Of a stretch of DNA of 64,000 bases, positions 12,363 through 25,310 are shown piece after piece (positions within the stretch are counted from its first letter, which is position 1; each line of letters starts with the position of its first letter). Both the position numbers and the translations under genes were made by a program. The notes below the pieces were generated by a model, which worked only from the letters and a program-made list of their open reading frames with translations, made no database searches and had not been told where the DNA came from. The DNA is from Monarcha castaneiventris obscurior (lineage: Eukaryota > Chordata > Aves > Passeriformes > Monarchidae): contig JAMPIT010000174.1 in assembly GCA_026261815.1 (NCBI GenBank), forward strand, positions 15,996,001-16,060,000. Direction: 5' to 3'.

Positions 12363-13420
12363 AATTGATAACAATCACAACTATGGTTTTGAACAGAAAT
12401 AATGGAAATCTGAAGAGCAAAGGAAATTTAATTTAGTATTTTCAAGAATTTCTTCAGCCTTTGGGAAAATTCAAATTTGTCACACACACAGATACCCTCC
12501 TCCTCACTTTTGTTTAAAGAAAGGTTAAGGTGGCAATATTTGCTGTCTTTATTTCTGTATAAATGATTCATAATAACGTGTGTACATAGCAAATTCAGAT
12601 TATGGGGGAATGAAAACGTGCGTTCTTACTAAAGGAGTGAGAAAATCAATTGTGTTTGGCATCAGCACTTGTAGATAGGAGTACAGTTAGAAAGAGGTGG
12701 GCGGCCTTGTGGTAATAGGAGAGGGAAAAATTAAATTCTAAGAAATAAGAGGGGGTTAGTAGCTGTATGGAAAAAGGGTTATTTTTAGCCTTAAGGAGCA
12801 CACTGTGCTAATATGAATGTTTAAGCCTTGAGCATTGCTTTGCTGCAAAAGGTCAAGTTCTCAAATCCCATTTTTTAGACTGACTTCTTCTGTACATAAA
12901 AAGTTGTAATAATATAAGAAAGACAATATTAATTCAGGTGCAATAATTTAATTTGTTATGTAGGATTAAATTGAATTTTATTTGTTGTTTTAACTCCATT
13001 AATTTCAAATTAATGCAGAGCATTGCATTAAGGTGTGTAATGCATAAACAACAAGTAGGACAAGAAATCTTTTCTTCACTGTTCATTCTTGACAGGTGAC
13101 CCTAAAACTGATGTATCATTCCACACCACCTACCACTGATTTACCTGTTTTCAGACTGTTCTGTGCCATTAAAGGACTGTGGGAATGTGAGCAAGGGGAG
13201 AAGGAGAAAAAAACTTTCAGTAGGACCCAGTTATGAGGTCTCTCCTCCTTCAGGACAGATGACTGGTTTCCTAAAGTACCTCTGTGGCAGAGGGAGAGTT
13301 GTTGCTTCCATTTAATCAGTGAGCACTACCCTACCAAACTGAAGGACAGTCACTACATCATATTTACAGTATTTTCATGGACACAATGTGACAACCACTC
13401 CAGGCAGAGACAGAATTGAG
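12363..13420. other. Gene-free AT-rich sequence
   Basis: Unique-looking AT-rich DNA between two minus-strand CR1 copies, including TAAT-rich stretches near 12940-13030. No gene is visible. Confidence 0.5.
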
Positions 13421-13828
13421 GAATCATAGAATCATTAAAGTTGGAAAAGACCTTCAAGGTTGTCAAATCCAGCTCTCAACTCAGCACCACCACCATGTCC
13501 ACCTCTGAACCACATCCTCAAGTGCCATAACCACACTTTTGTTGAATGCTTCCAGGGATGGTGACTCTACCACCAGGGCAGCCTGTTCCAATGTTTTACA
13601 ACCCTTTCCATGAAAACTTTTTTTCCTAATATCCAATCTAAATCTCCCCTGATGCAACTCAAGGCCTTTTACTCTTGTCCTGTCTTTTGTTACATGGGAG
13701 AAAGACTGACCTGACTCTCACTACAACCTTCTTTCAGGGAGTTGTAGAAGATGTTAAGGTTTCCCCTCAGACTCCTTTTATCCAGGCTAAGCAGCTTCCT
13801 CAGATGCTCCTCATAAGAAATAGGGGAA
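13421..13828 (-). mobile_element. CR1 LINE 3' end, minus strand
   Basis: Tail units (GAATCATAGAATCATTAAAG) are followed by TTGGAAAAGACCTTCAAGG, CCACCACCATGTCCACC, CAGGGATGGTGACTCTACCA, GCAGCCTGTTCCAATG and TATCCAATCTAAATCTCCCC. This is a different CR1 subfamily from the copy at 11966-12362, which carries a CTGCCGTGGGCA block instead. It is 5'-truncated and decayed. Confidence 0.93.
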
Positions 13829-16800
13829 CAAAGGGCCTTCAGTTCTGGGAAAAAATTTCAAAAATATCCCCACAAACAGATACAGTTCAGGCTAATGATC
13901 CTCTTTCATAAATATCCCTGCTGTACTGATGCCTGTAATCATTACCTCAGTCACAAGTAAGGGTTTTTTTATTGTTCAGAGGGTAACAACAACACCTGTA
14001 TGTACCCAGCTGACTATTTTTTGCTTATACCAAGCTTTGCATAAAATACTGCACAGACTTTATGGACCTAATGATAGGACCCAGGTGCATTGACCAGTCT
14101 ATGAGATGGAGGTACACAGTGCAGAGAAGCAAAACTCTTTAACTGCAGCTCATGGAGCCATAGGTGATGCCAGTATGAATTAGATGAGTGTTACTCTCAC
14201 CTCACTGAAGTCTCACCACAACACTGCAATGTTTCTCTTTCATGTGTGGGGACACATGAACAATTTTTTCCTATTAAATGATATTGAGACAGATGTGGGT
14301 GATCAAGCTGACCAAGGAGAGTTGAGCTCCTCCACTCTAACTTAGGTCATATTTGGTGTTGAGGTTAAGCAACAGAGTCTTAGAGATGTTTAATCCCGTC
14401 TGAAACTGGTAAAATTAAATATGTTCGTGAGATGCCTATTCCTGACTTTTAGATTGATAGAGAGCCTACCATTCACTTACACTGTATGTCTTATTTTTGG
14501 ATGTCAGATGAAAATTAAATCTTTCCAAAACAGAATAAATATAAGCCCATAAAGTGATTTGGATAGGCAAAAAAAACCAAAATGCAATTAGGAATTTTAA
14601 GGTGTCACATCAGTTGCTTCTTACAGAGGCAGACAGTGCCATTCACAAGCACACTTCAGTCTTTGTCCTGGAGTATTATGCACAAGGCTGATTATGCATC
14701 TACACGAAAATTAGTTTAAAATAGAAGAGCAAAGCTGAAAAGGGACATAAGTCTGGGAATAAGTACAGTGGTCTACAAATACATCTGGGAGGCAAATGCA
14801 AAGGAGAGAGAATATAAACCACAATGTTATCATGAGTAAGGATGATATAAAATGTCCATTTGCACATTTAGCCTGCAAACAGGGATATGATCATATGTTT
14901 TAGCAAGTGGCTGACCTATATAAAGCAGGATTCACCATGCAATTCCATGTGTCTGTGATAGAGCCTGTGCAATCTCCTTAGCTATTCATGTCTCATTATA
15001 CATGACACATCCTTCTTGATTCACATTAGCCACAGAATGCTGGTTTTTGCTGACTGCATCGTTCTCTTAAAAGACATTAAAAGGGGGTGAGGGGAGTGAG
15101 AAGAAAACCCTTAACTGTGAAAGTAGGAAAAGAGAAAAAGAAGCTTAGTGCAATGTGTGTATGTGTGTACTCATTTGCAGATGTCCCTAACACTAAACAC
15201 AGTGTAAAACTTATAGCTGGGAATGGATTAAAATCTCTACCCAGAACTGAAATTCATTTTTTTTATCTGTCTAACAGTTCTTAGTGGATTTGAGATTTCT
15301 TAGCTTATAAATTATCTCAGAAAATTCAGTGCATGCTAAGAAAAAATTAGAGTTGGCCATGTGGCCTAGTAACAACCTTGTCCAAGAGCTGTGCCCTCAG
15401 ACATGTGCTAGAAGTAATTTGCCTCTTGCTAAAACACAGAACAGGTAGATGCTGGGCAAGGTCTCAGAAAGAGTTCATTTGTTAGGTTCAATGGCTCCAG
15501 CTTGGGACAAGGTATTGAATTTCTAAGCCACAAAGACCGAGCACTTTTGACCTAGTGACTAATCCAGTTACTCCTTGGAAGAACATCCCACCCAGAGGCA
15601 TATCTTGAAAGGCAGAGTCCATGCTAATCAGTGCAATAGCATGACCTACATCCTACCGCAAAAATCCATGTATGTGAAGTATCCCTGTGAGGCCTGGGGC
15701 ACTCCAGAGGTTAAAATAAGAAACATATTTACTTAATAGTTAGCTAAAGCCTTACCAAAAGCTCTTATAATTATAAAAGCTCCCAAGCTCTTTTCCATCC
15801 CCCTTTCTTCCTCCTTCCTCTGAAACTACAAAGAGAACACACACCAAACTACTGGTTTAAGGCACAGAAAGGCATCCAGTCAGATCTTTTTGGGGTATGT
15901 CATGAGGTGCCGAGGTCAGAAAATATGAGGAAAAATAAATCAAAAGACCAAGTGAGAAGCCAATCAAATTTCATTAGCAGAGGAACAGCAGAGCAGAGGC
16001 TTTTGCAGATGTGACTCAGGTAAGGTAATGATAACTTTCCAGAGCAGAATAGGGGTCCAAAGCCTCTTCAGTTCACTCTGGTGACAGTGCCAACATATAT
16101 ATCTGGGTAAGGGGAGCAGGGTCAGACAGACAGGTATTTCTTAGAGGCAAATGCCACATAAACTGCTTGTTTATAGATAGACCATAGATGGTTTTCCCAT
16201 AGACTGGTTTTCCCATCAAGAAGAAGACAAGTTTTAGCTGCTGAACCTACAGTGGAAGCAGATGGAGCACCTTTTGCTCAACGCTCATCGTGTACTTTAA
16301 AAGCAAGATACGTAAAAAAAAAAATCCAAAATTCCTGTAAGAGACTAAGTTATTGCTGTTGCCAATACATTGAAGAAAAAGGTGGTAGTAATAGCTGGAG
16401 ATGGTATATCCTTGGACCTGTTTCAGACACCAATGTAGTCTTCTCATACTGTTCCAAATATTTCTCAAAAAAAATCCCACCTCTCCTCTGAGTGCATTCA
16501 TGGAGAGATTTTCAAGGGCTCCATTTATGTGTGAACTAATATTGGGCTTCCCTGCCTCCAAATTGGAGAACATCAAGAACTTTATTCTTTTACCATTGCT
16601 GAAAGACAGGAAGAACAGTGTCATTGTGATAAAATTGGAGATGTGGAGAAATACACCAAAGTTTGACACCAAAATGTGAAACCAAACCCACACAGCCAAG
16701 ATAGCAATCTTCCTTATTCTTTTCATTGACTTTGTTCCATTGTAATCTCAAAATATAACCTAATCCTGAGATACAGAACCCATATGGTCATAAACTACAT

Positions 16801-17564
16801 CTGTGTATTTTTTATATATCCACATATATAAATAAACCATAAAAAATTTTTGCAAATTCTTACTGCATCAGGGCATAATCTTGATGCCTGAAAGGGAACT
16901 GAGGTCTGTGGTTCAGCTTTTTTTTTTTGTTTGCTTTCTTATAATGGACATCTTTCTTCCCTTTGTCCATCTGTGGAAAAGTTAATGGAGCTGATGCTGA
17001 ACAGGGAAGAGTTAGAAACATTCATGATGCTGACCCTGAGAAATTAGAATCACAAGCAGAGAATATCAGCATGGGATTAAGGCTGAGTAAATGGCAACTC
17101 CCTTTAAATCTGGTGTTCATTATCAAGACAACATTTCAAGAAGGGAAGCAAAAAGCAGAGGACTAAGATAGCCAGAAAAAAAAGGTAGAAAAAATAAAGA
17201 AAATAGATTTTAGATATTTTCAGTGCCTAGTGGTGTAAAGCAAGCAAGCAAACAATAAAATTAAACAACAAAATATCAAAAGAAATCTAAACCTTAAGTT
17301 ATTCTACTTTTTCATCCTTGTCTTCAGCTCTTTGTATGCCTCACTTTTCCCTTATTCATGGAATATCTCATGCCTTTATCACTTTTGCTATAAAACCATC
17401 TTCTCCAAGGGACATAAAAATTATGATCATTTAAAACAAAAAATCAATTTTTTAAGTGACAGGGCTGATTTTATCTTACAATTTGAGCAACTCACGTTTT
17501 TTGTTTTCTTTTAATGTCAGAAGACAGTAGAGAAGTAGAGAAAAGTCATGGGAAAGAAAGAAAG
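13829..17564. other. Gene-free sequence with two overlapping chance-like ORFs
   Basis: No repeat family recognised. The longest frame is on the minus strand at 16247-16726 (159 codons, with a true ATG). It is rich in Phe, Leu, Ile and Ser, matches no family I know, and is crossed by a plus-strand frame at 16401-16679. I treat both as chance. A T run lies at 16919-16928. Confidence 0.5.
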
Positions 17565-17722
17565 AGAAGTTGTGGATGCCCCATCCCTGGAAATGTTCAA
17601 GGCCAGGCTGGATGGGGCTTTGAGCAACCTGGCCTAGTGAAAGGTGTCCCTGCCCATGGCAGAGGGGTTGGAACTAGATGGTCTTTAAGATCCCTTCCAA
17701 CCCAAACTATGATTCTATGAAA
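17565..17722 (+). mobile_element. CR1 LINE 3' end, plus strand
   Basis: GTTGTGGATGCCCCATCCCT, GTTCAAGGCCAGGCTGGATG, GGGCTTTGAGCAACCTGG, GTGTCCCTGCCCATGGCAG, GGTTGGAACTAGATGGTCTT and the tail TATGATTCTATGA form a typical avian CR1 3' UTR of about 155 bp, 5'-truncated. A run of nine G residues lies shortly downstream (17744-17752). Confidence 0.95.
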
Positions 17723-19539
17723 CCATAAAAGGAGGAAAATAACGGGGGGGGGCAGATGGACATTTCCTGGCAAAACCTTCTTATGCTGCAGTAGAGGCAT
17801 TTACATGACAAGCAGATTTTGAAGTATTTATCTGGACCATGATCTGAAGTCTGGGTGTGTTGAAAAATTCATTGGAATCAGCAGGAAGTCATCCATTGAT
17901 TTCAACTCTTGATGAACCCTCAATCCAGCATGCTTCGAAACATTAATAGAGACAAAGGTACCCATAAATATTTCCAGAGTTGGAGTCCATCCTATAGTTC
18001 ACACATAAAAACTCAGAGGGCATTTCATCCATGCTGATTCCTTTTGCATGCTGTGGTATGAATGACAGCTAAACCTCTCCTCCCTCTCCCTGAGAACAAA
18101 GACATTATCCTGCAATTCTAATACATCTTTTGTCATTTGACATTATTTCAGGTGACTTCTCTGCTATTCAATCATGCGAGATAGCCAGAAAGATAAATGC
18201 TTTTGGGGACAGCAAAGAAAAATACAGCAGTATTTTAATGTGTCCTGGGTTTCTCTCTTCTTCATTTTTATTCTTTTTTTTTTTTAATTTTAATTCCCCC
18301 CTTTAAAGTTTACTTGACAACGGCATTTATTTCATGTTGCAGTTGTTACAGGTTAGCACTATTGTTTTATCAGGGAACATTTATCTTCAGGAAGAAAGTT
18401 ATCCTAGTACAGGACATATCTTATCCAAGGGCAAATAGAAAGGGGAGCATTTCCAGAGGGTAATGTTAATGTCCCTAATGCTATAAAAATAAATGAAATC
18501 TGATTAACACCACTATGAAGAAGTAAGTCATAGCTTGTATATAAAATATAGTTGCCCTGATTGGGAGCATTACTTTTGGCAGTTTAAGGCACTGCATTAA
18601 AGATGTGATGGCTTTGAAAACATGAAAAATATTTTAGTACTTTGGCATTATAAATAGAGCTTGAAATCTGTGAAACTGAAGAGCTTTTAAAGTTAGCTTT
18701 TCTCCAGTGAGAAGGAAGCAACACACTGCACATCTTTCTTTGGGTTTCTGACATGGAAAATTACACCTGCACTGTGGAGAAAGTAGGTTTGTATGGAAAT
18801 GGGAACTTTGGGCAGTTGATTGATTCCTTACTGTTGATTCATGAATTTGGATCCTCCAAATGCCAGTATATTTTAGAGCAGTCTCTGATACACTCAAAGA
18901 CGTTGGAGTTTTTTTTTAATTATGTTACTTCATGCAACTTCTGAGTGGAGTGCTAAGAACTGAACAGCTGTGCATGTACCCTTCAGCCTCCTCATCTCTG
19001 CAGAGATGTCCAGAATGCCCAAAGGTGGACACTCAGACCTGCCAGACTCTCATTAAATCACGATGAACTTCTAACCAGAGACAAAAGTCTAAGATGTGAA
19101 GTCAGCCAGGGACAGCAGGTCTGTCAGGAGAATTGCCACCTTGGCAGCAGATCCCAATGGCTGTTATCATCCTGCTGTTTGAACAGTGACAGGGAAAAGG
19201 AGGATGAAAGTCACAGAAGATTGTGCTCAAGCACCCATTTTCTGGAGACTTTAGAAAGGGGACTCCAGAGGAGTAGCTAGAAATGACCAACCAAAGTAAC
19301 AACCAAAGTAATGACCATGATGGCAAGCAATTTGATTTGCTGGTGAGTCTCCCAATTTTATTAATCAGAATTAAATTTCAGAAAGGAAAAAAACCCCATA
19401 TATCCAAAACATTAAATAACAGCCATCACCAAGCAGGAGCAAAACCAATAATTCTTCAGAACACTGAGATCATGTTTCTTGCCTTCTTCCCTTGCCCTCT
19501 GTTTCACAACACACTAACGGGGAATAAGCAAGAGGAGTT
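17723..19539. other. Gene-free sequence
   Basis: Unique-looking DNA with a poly(T)-rich tract near 18273-18290. No gene or repeat family recognised. Confidence 0.5.
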
Positions 19540-19800
19540 GAGATGTGTGCACACCTGCAGGGTGATGATCTTATTGGCATCACAGAGGCATGGTGGAGTG
19601 TTGGAATGGAAGGATGCAGGCTCTTTAGGAAGGTCTTGCAGGTGAGATGAGGAGGTGGTGTTGCCCTCTCTGTCAGTCACCAGATGGAGTGTGTGGAGCT
19701 CCACCTGGGAAAGATGAGGAGCCGACCAAGAGCTTATGGAAGGGGAGGGATGTGGAAGCCAGGTCATCATTAAAATTTCTGGATGTCAGCAACTTCCAGG
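19540..19800 (+). pseudogene. CR1-type LINE fragment: endonuclease domain, broken
   Basis: From 19564 the plus-strand frame reads DDLIGITEAWW, then GMEGCRLFRK, an in-frame TGA at 19648-19650, then GGGVALSVS and CVELHLGK. This block order (ITEAWW, GYRLFRKDR, GRRGGGVALYV) is characteristic of the apurinic-like endonuclease domain of CR1-type LINE ORF2 proteins. A small deletion lies between WW and GMEG compared with the usual spacing. The fragment is inactive because of the stop and because all other domains are absent. Sequence to about 19935 may belong to the same element but is too diverged to claim. Confidence 0.7.
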
Positions 19801-22800
19801 GCTATCTGAAAGAAATTTCATCAGGCACAAAACTGCAATCTTGGTGTCAGATCCAGACGCAGTTTTCAGATGTAGGCAATCTCAAATGTCTTTTTCTTGA
19901 AATAAACTGGGAGCTATCCACTTCTGAGCTGGCAGCATGAAAGTCATTTTGTACTTCTGTTGCATCTTGCTGTTAGTTGATAATCATTAGTATGAAACAT
20001 AGGAGGAATTAAACAGGAATCTATACAACATTCCTGTTGTATCCTGTAAAATCAATTTCAGGATAAAACATTTTGAGGTAAGCTCAGTGGGATCCCAAAG
20101 TTCTCTACTAAGGAGATTTGCATTGTGATTGATTTAAATTTTGTAAATGATGTAAACACAAAAGAACCCTCTGCTTTTCCCTCCCCTGAAGCAAATAAAT
20201 TCATTGGCCAGATTCTGCTCTGGTTTTTTATATTCCATAACCAGTCCTGTGTTTTCTGTTGTAGAATTAAATAGGATTAAAGAGTTTGCATTGGCTGTTC
20301 TGACACTAATGCAAAGAGAAGATGGTCATGGCTATGGGGATCTGGTCTACAAGTTAGTCACCGGCTTCTTCCTTACAAAAAGGAAGCTTCCTTAAACACC
20401 TGAATTTCCTATATGCCCAACAGAAAGAAATGAGGTGCTTTGAAAACCTTCAGAGGCTTTCTACATTCAGAGGCAGGTCTCTTAAGGATTTTAAGAACCT
20501 AAAACATAAACGAGATCTGACCTTGGAAAGCTTCAGGGGTTTGTATCTTGCCACATTGTACAGAGGAATATTGTAGTAAGTGCCCAAACTGTCAGTATTG
20601 CTAAAATATGCAATGAGGAAGACTATGTCCAACACTGCATGAACATCTGCAGACTGAAAATGGAAAGGTACGTTTTCAAATCAGAATTACAAGTGCAGGA
20701 GATTCTGGTTTTCTGTAAAAGTGATGAAGTTCTCTGAAATTCATGTCATCATTAAAACCAGAAATTGTCACTTGAAAATGTCACTTAAAGGAAAATTAAA
20801 ATTTCCATGGAGATATATGCTTGATCTTTATATAGCTGATCTTAGAAAGGGATGGAATTTGAAATAAAGGTTCTCCTTCTCCAGTTGCCTGGTGTACAGG
20901 AAACATTTGCAGTGACAGAAAATTCACCTTCCACTCCCTGCTCTATGTATCCAGACCAGAATACAGATATTCTGGGTGTTCCATCCAGTAGGTCATTGGT
21001 TTTATATCAAAAGGACTGCTTCCAGTGAAAATTCTGCATATTCTGGAAATCACTTTTTTTTTGTTGACACAAACCCTCTGAGTCAATCTGAAACAAAGAA
21101 ACCGAAAGAGTTTAGGACCTATTTCTGTTTCATTTGTTTTTTCCCCACTGTGTATCTATATTAAAGTTCTAATAATAAAGTAATGCAATACTACCTTCAT
21201 GAACATATATTAAATACAACATAAAATATTTATATCAAAAATTTTATTCCTTAGACAGGAATTATATCAATTTGTTTATAGAAATGGGAATAATTTTAGC
21301 AGAATAAGGTATCTTTACATGGCAACCCTTTGCTTTAAGGAATCACAGTTTAACTGGTGCTAATTGAGAGTTATTTCCCTGTGAAAAGAGGAAAAGCCAC
21401 CTACTCTCTAAGGAAGATGTATTGCTTCATCTTTATTTATTGCATTCATATGCACTTTGGCGCATCTTGGGGGTCCAGAATTAAGCTGAATTAAACTTGC
21501 AAGACTGTGGGGTCAACCTTTAAATTCTTGGCTCCAGCTGAATTTTAACAGTGCTGTGAGCCAGTGGCAGATACCACCTCAATCTGAATAGGTTCTGATG
21601 TTGCACGTCTGCAGCTAGACTACTTTGAAGCATAAACCACATGGAGGAGACTCCCAATTCTTGAAAAAGGCCACTGTATCCCCAGTAAATCCACACAAGC
21701 ATTCAGCTTCAGTGAGAAGATATGAATGGAGCCAAGGGGAAAGTTTGAAAAACTGAGATAGTGAGCACTTTGAGGAAAGACTAGCTCTTGGTTCACATCC
21801 ATCCCTGTTTTCACAAAGTACACAAGACAAACTGTTTCCAAAAAAGGGAGAGATCCAGGGCCATGTCATTTCCCACCACTGAATTCATTTACATCATTAG
21901 GAATGAATATCTTCATATTTCCATTATTTGAAATTTCCAAGTTAGCAAAGCCTGTAAGATTTTGCTATTAAGCTTGTCCATACTTCTACATTTACATTTG
22001 CATCTCTTTTTCTGGTACATAATTCATTAGCTTATTTATCTATCTTTTTAATTTTTTATGCCCATCTGCTTAATTATCTTCTTAGAGAGATTATCAATGC
22101 CTTCCATTTTCTTTGATGTCAATTTGAAAAGGGACAATGAGTTTAGAGACAACCATCATTTCAGCCATTTTGATGACATGCCTTGTCCTTTGACCAGCTT
22201 GGCAATCATCTGACCCCTCTCCTGACCTTTGCATAATTACCTATCCAATTTCCTTATCACCATTCTCCCTTTCAGTTCCTAAAAGCAATATAGCTGTGGT
22301 CACTGTCAAAGTCACGGTGACCTTGTTAAGGCTCCTTCTATAGCCCTAATGAGATAACCAATTAATCACTTATTCCTTTATCTCAATCTCAAGTAATTTC
22401 TAAAACTCCTGTTATGTCTTCTTTTTTGTTTTGACTAAATGTTAATTAACTTGACCAACTTTACCTCTTTTGCATTCTCCCATCATTTAAAACAATAAAA
22501 TATATCTGAATAGTTTTGTTCCTACATTTCCTCCAAGTGTTCAGAAAGATCAGTTACTTTCCAGATTAATTTTCTTCCTCTACTACATACTCCTTAAATA
22601 AGCACAACGTTTAAGGAAATTTTGTGGAAGCAAATTCTGTGAGGATATTCCACAAATAATTCATAATAATAAATATTAAGCTTTTTTTCTGGATGGAATA
22701 TGTGTAAAAAAAAGTTAGCTTCAGCTTGCTTTCAGGTTGGAGGATATTTTACCTACCTTCCCTGCTGCTTTCCTAAGTCTTTAAAAAACTCCAGGAGAAA

Positions 22801-23020
22801 CAGATGGACCACTCCTGGAGACCACTAGAAAAAACTACCACTGTCAAAAAAGTAAATTTAACTTGTTACAGATTTGTTCATTTGAAATCCCTAATACCTT
22901 CCTCTGCTTCTTAAACTAGCAGAAGTGTGTTCCATACTTCTCAGAGGAATTTGTCTCCATACAAACACTGCCCCCATTTAAATGTATCAAAGACCAAGGC
23001 ATAATGGAGGCAGAAAAGAT
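19801..23020. other. Gene-free sequence with possible conserved non-coding stretch
   Basis: No repeat family recognised. The part around 22140-22480 looks less random than its surroundings: an octamer-like TTTGCATAATTA, an ERE-like palindrome and TTAATTAAC. Three overlapping minus-strand frames near 21520-21869 have no recognisable domain. Confidence 0.45.
22310..22322. promoter_or_regulatory. Near-consensus estrogen-response-element-like palindrome
   Basis: AGTCACGGTGACC differs from the inverted-repeat-3 nuclear receptor consensus GGTCAnnnTGACC at the first base only. A further GGTCAC lies at 22298-22303. A single site in 64 kb can occur by chance, so function is only a suggestion. Confidence 0.25.
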
Positions 23021-23422
23021 TCACAGAGTCATAGATTTATAAAATGGCTTTGGTTGGAAAGGTTAAAGATCATCAAGTTTCAATCCCCTGCCGTGGGCAG
23101 GGATGCCTCTCACTATCCCAGGGTGCTCAGAGCCCCATCCAACCTGACCTTGAATACTTCCAGGAACAGGGCAACCACAGCTTCTCTGGGCAACCTGTGC
23201 CAGGGCCTCAGCATCCTTGAAGTAAAGAATCTCATCCTAATATCTAATCTAAAATCACCCTCTTTCATTTTAAAACCATTTCCCTGTCCTTATCTCTCAA
23301 TATAAAGAGTCACTCTTCCTCTATTTTATAAGCCCTCTTAAGGTACTGGAAGACCACAGTGAGGTCTCCCCAGAGCCTTCTTCATGCTCAACAACCCCAG
23401 CCCTCTAAGCCTGTCTTCCAGT
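23021..23422 (-). mobile_element. CR1 LINE 3' end, minus strand
   Basis: Worn tail (TCACAGAGTCATAGA), then GGCTTTGGTTGGAAAGG, CCTGCCGTGGGCAGGGATG, AGCTTCTCTGGGCAACCTG, CCACAGTGAGGTCTCCCC and CAACCCCAGCCCTCTAAGCC. About 400 bp of the avian CR1 3' UTR plus the end of ORF2. Same subfamily type as the copy at 11966-12362. Confidence 0.94.
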
Positions 23423-25054
23423 CATAAATAATGGACTAAAAAAAAAAAGAAAATAAGGTCTGTCAAGTCCATACAAATGCAACAGAGTGGGTTAAGGAGA
23501 TCTTCATGCCAAGACAATCCTGGGTGTTGCTATGCAGCATCAGTCCAGGTATCAATAGCCACAGACGAGTTTGTCCTGTTTTCAGCTTGAGTTGATAAGC
23601 TTTAAATGCACACCTATAAAGTCAGCTCAGCTGTCCCTAGCCTGTATCTCCTCTCAGGTCTGATTCCAGGGGTAACTTGTGAGGAGCCAGCTCAGGTGTA
23701 TGCAGCCACAGGATATGCATTCCTCAGGAGAAGTAGAATCAAGGCTGAGAGTACAGGATCCAGCATGTTGTTAGGGATATCAGGCAAGCTGGCTTTCAGA
23801 GAAAAGACGCTCATGGAAAGGAATATCTTCCGGAAGATGTCAGGTGAGACAGACATTCTGTAGTCTTTTCATCTGAGTCCCAGACAAGTTATTACAATAA
23901 AAAAATTGAAGTGAAACCTTTTGATAGATATATATAAATTTTGAGGTCAAAAAGGGCTATTCTGATTCTTCACTCTGATCTATGAATAACAATGTTGTGG
24001 GCTCTGACTACACCCCCATCAGACTCTTTGCCATCCCAGAATATCTGCCTTGAAAGCAGAAAAGTCTCATCAACAAAATTTCTCTGCAGCAAGTACTTTT
24101 AATTTTGCCATGAATTCCTCCAAAACTGCACATAAACAAAGTCAACGGATGTTAAATGTATGATCAATAGGCAAAGGCTGTAACCGAACAGCATTCATCT
24201 CTCCTTCAAAACTGACATATTCGTGGAGGGAAACAGTGCCAAAACAAATACAAGCAAAGCAATAGCCTGGAAATACTTTAAACATATTATTTGAATTCTC
24301 AGAAGTATCATTTTTAACTTAAAGTAAACATTGGCATGCAAACCTAACAGTCTGCGTAATCCAGTCTTGAAGTGTAACTTTATTTGTTATGGGGATTTGC
24401 TCAAGGAAAGAGGGAGGGAGGGCGAGGTGGGAAAATAAAATCAAAACACCCCTCCTTCCAAAAAAAACTCCTCTTCTCCTACTACAAAGAGGAGCCGGTT
24501 GTTTCTGCAATGCTGCAGACATTTCACAAGGTCATGGAAGCGGTTGTCTCAAGCTGCTTTAGCAATTTGGGAGGGAGGAGGGATTGAATTGTTATGCACT
24601 TGGATGTTCACTTGGCACACCGGGATGGGGAGCCTTTGTCGCTGTTTTAATGGGAGTCAGAGGCTGGGATGTGCCAGCCAGATTCCCACCCTCACGGGTG
24701 CAGGAGCTGGGTTCTGTGGGATTGCTCTTATGTGAGGGAGGAAGGGCCACAACCCTCCTTCTTTGGGAGCCACTTGTGTCACGCCGCGGCCCACCGGCTT
24801 TTCCTGAAATAGTGCCCGCTTCTGGCAATCTCCAAATAAAGTCTTCAATTAACAGGGAAACAAAAGCCTCTGAGGACTCTAGCCAGGATGTGCTACTAAA
24901 TGGGAGATGTTGCAGGCACCTTTTCCAGCTGAGAGAGAAATGAGGAGAAACATACCCAAAATATTTTAATGAGAGACAACTGGCAGAACAGCCCTCCCTT
25001 GCTGGGGATCAATTTTATGCTCTAGGGGGAAAAAACCAGAAACCTTTATACAGT
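23423..25054. other. Gene-free sequence with a locally GC/CpG-richer patch
   Basis: No repeat family recognised. From about 24400 to 24830 the sequence is clearly richer in G and C than the window, with five CpG dinucleotides between 24782 and 24818. Overlapping frames on both strands here are the usual side effect of low stop-codon density in GC-richer DNA. Confidence 0.45.
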
Positions 25055-25310
25055 AATAAGGTCATTAATGTTGGAAAAGACCCTTAAGATCAAGGAGTCC
25101 AATCACCAACCCCAGACTGCCTAGTCCACCACTAAGGCTCTGCATCCCCAAGTGCCACATCTACCCATTTTTTAAATATCTCCAGAGATGGTGACTCAAT
25201 CGTTTTCCTGGTCAGACTGTTCCAAGCCTTGACAACTCTCTCCATGAAGAATTTTTTTTTCCTAGTATTCAGTCTAAATCTCTCCTGACATAGCTTGGGG
25301 CTGTTCATGA
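25055..25310 (-). mobile_element. CR1 LINE 3' end, minus strand
   Basis: AAGGTCATTAATGTTGGAAA, AGTCCACCACTAAGGC, CCAAGTGCCACATCTACCC, GAGATGGTGACTCAATCG, CTGTTCCAAGCCTTGACAAC and TTCAGTCTAAATCTCTCCTG match the CR1 subfamily also seen at 13421-13828. The terminal tail repeats are almost gone. Confidence 0.9.

Noticed and set aside
16193..16216. Short direct repeat around GGTTTTCCCATAGA
   Set aside because: Two partial copies of about 16 bp; too short to be informative.
16247..16726. 159-codon minus-strand open frame with ATG
   Set aside because: Phe/Leu/Ile-rich low-information composition, no known domain, no splice context, and another frame overlaps it on the opposite strand. Chance is sufficient, although a homology search would settle it.
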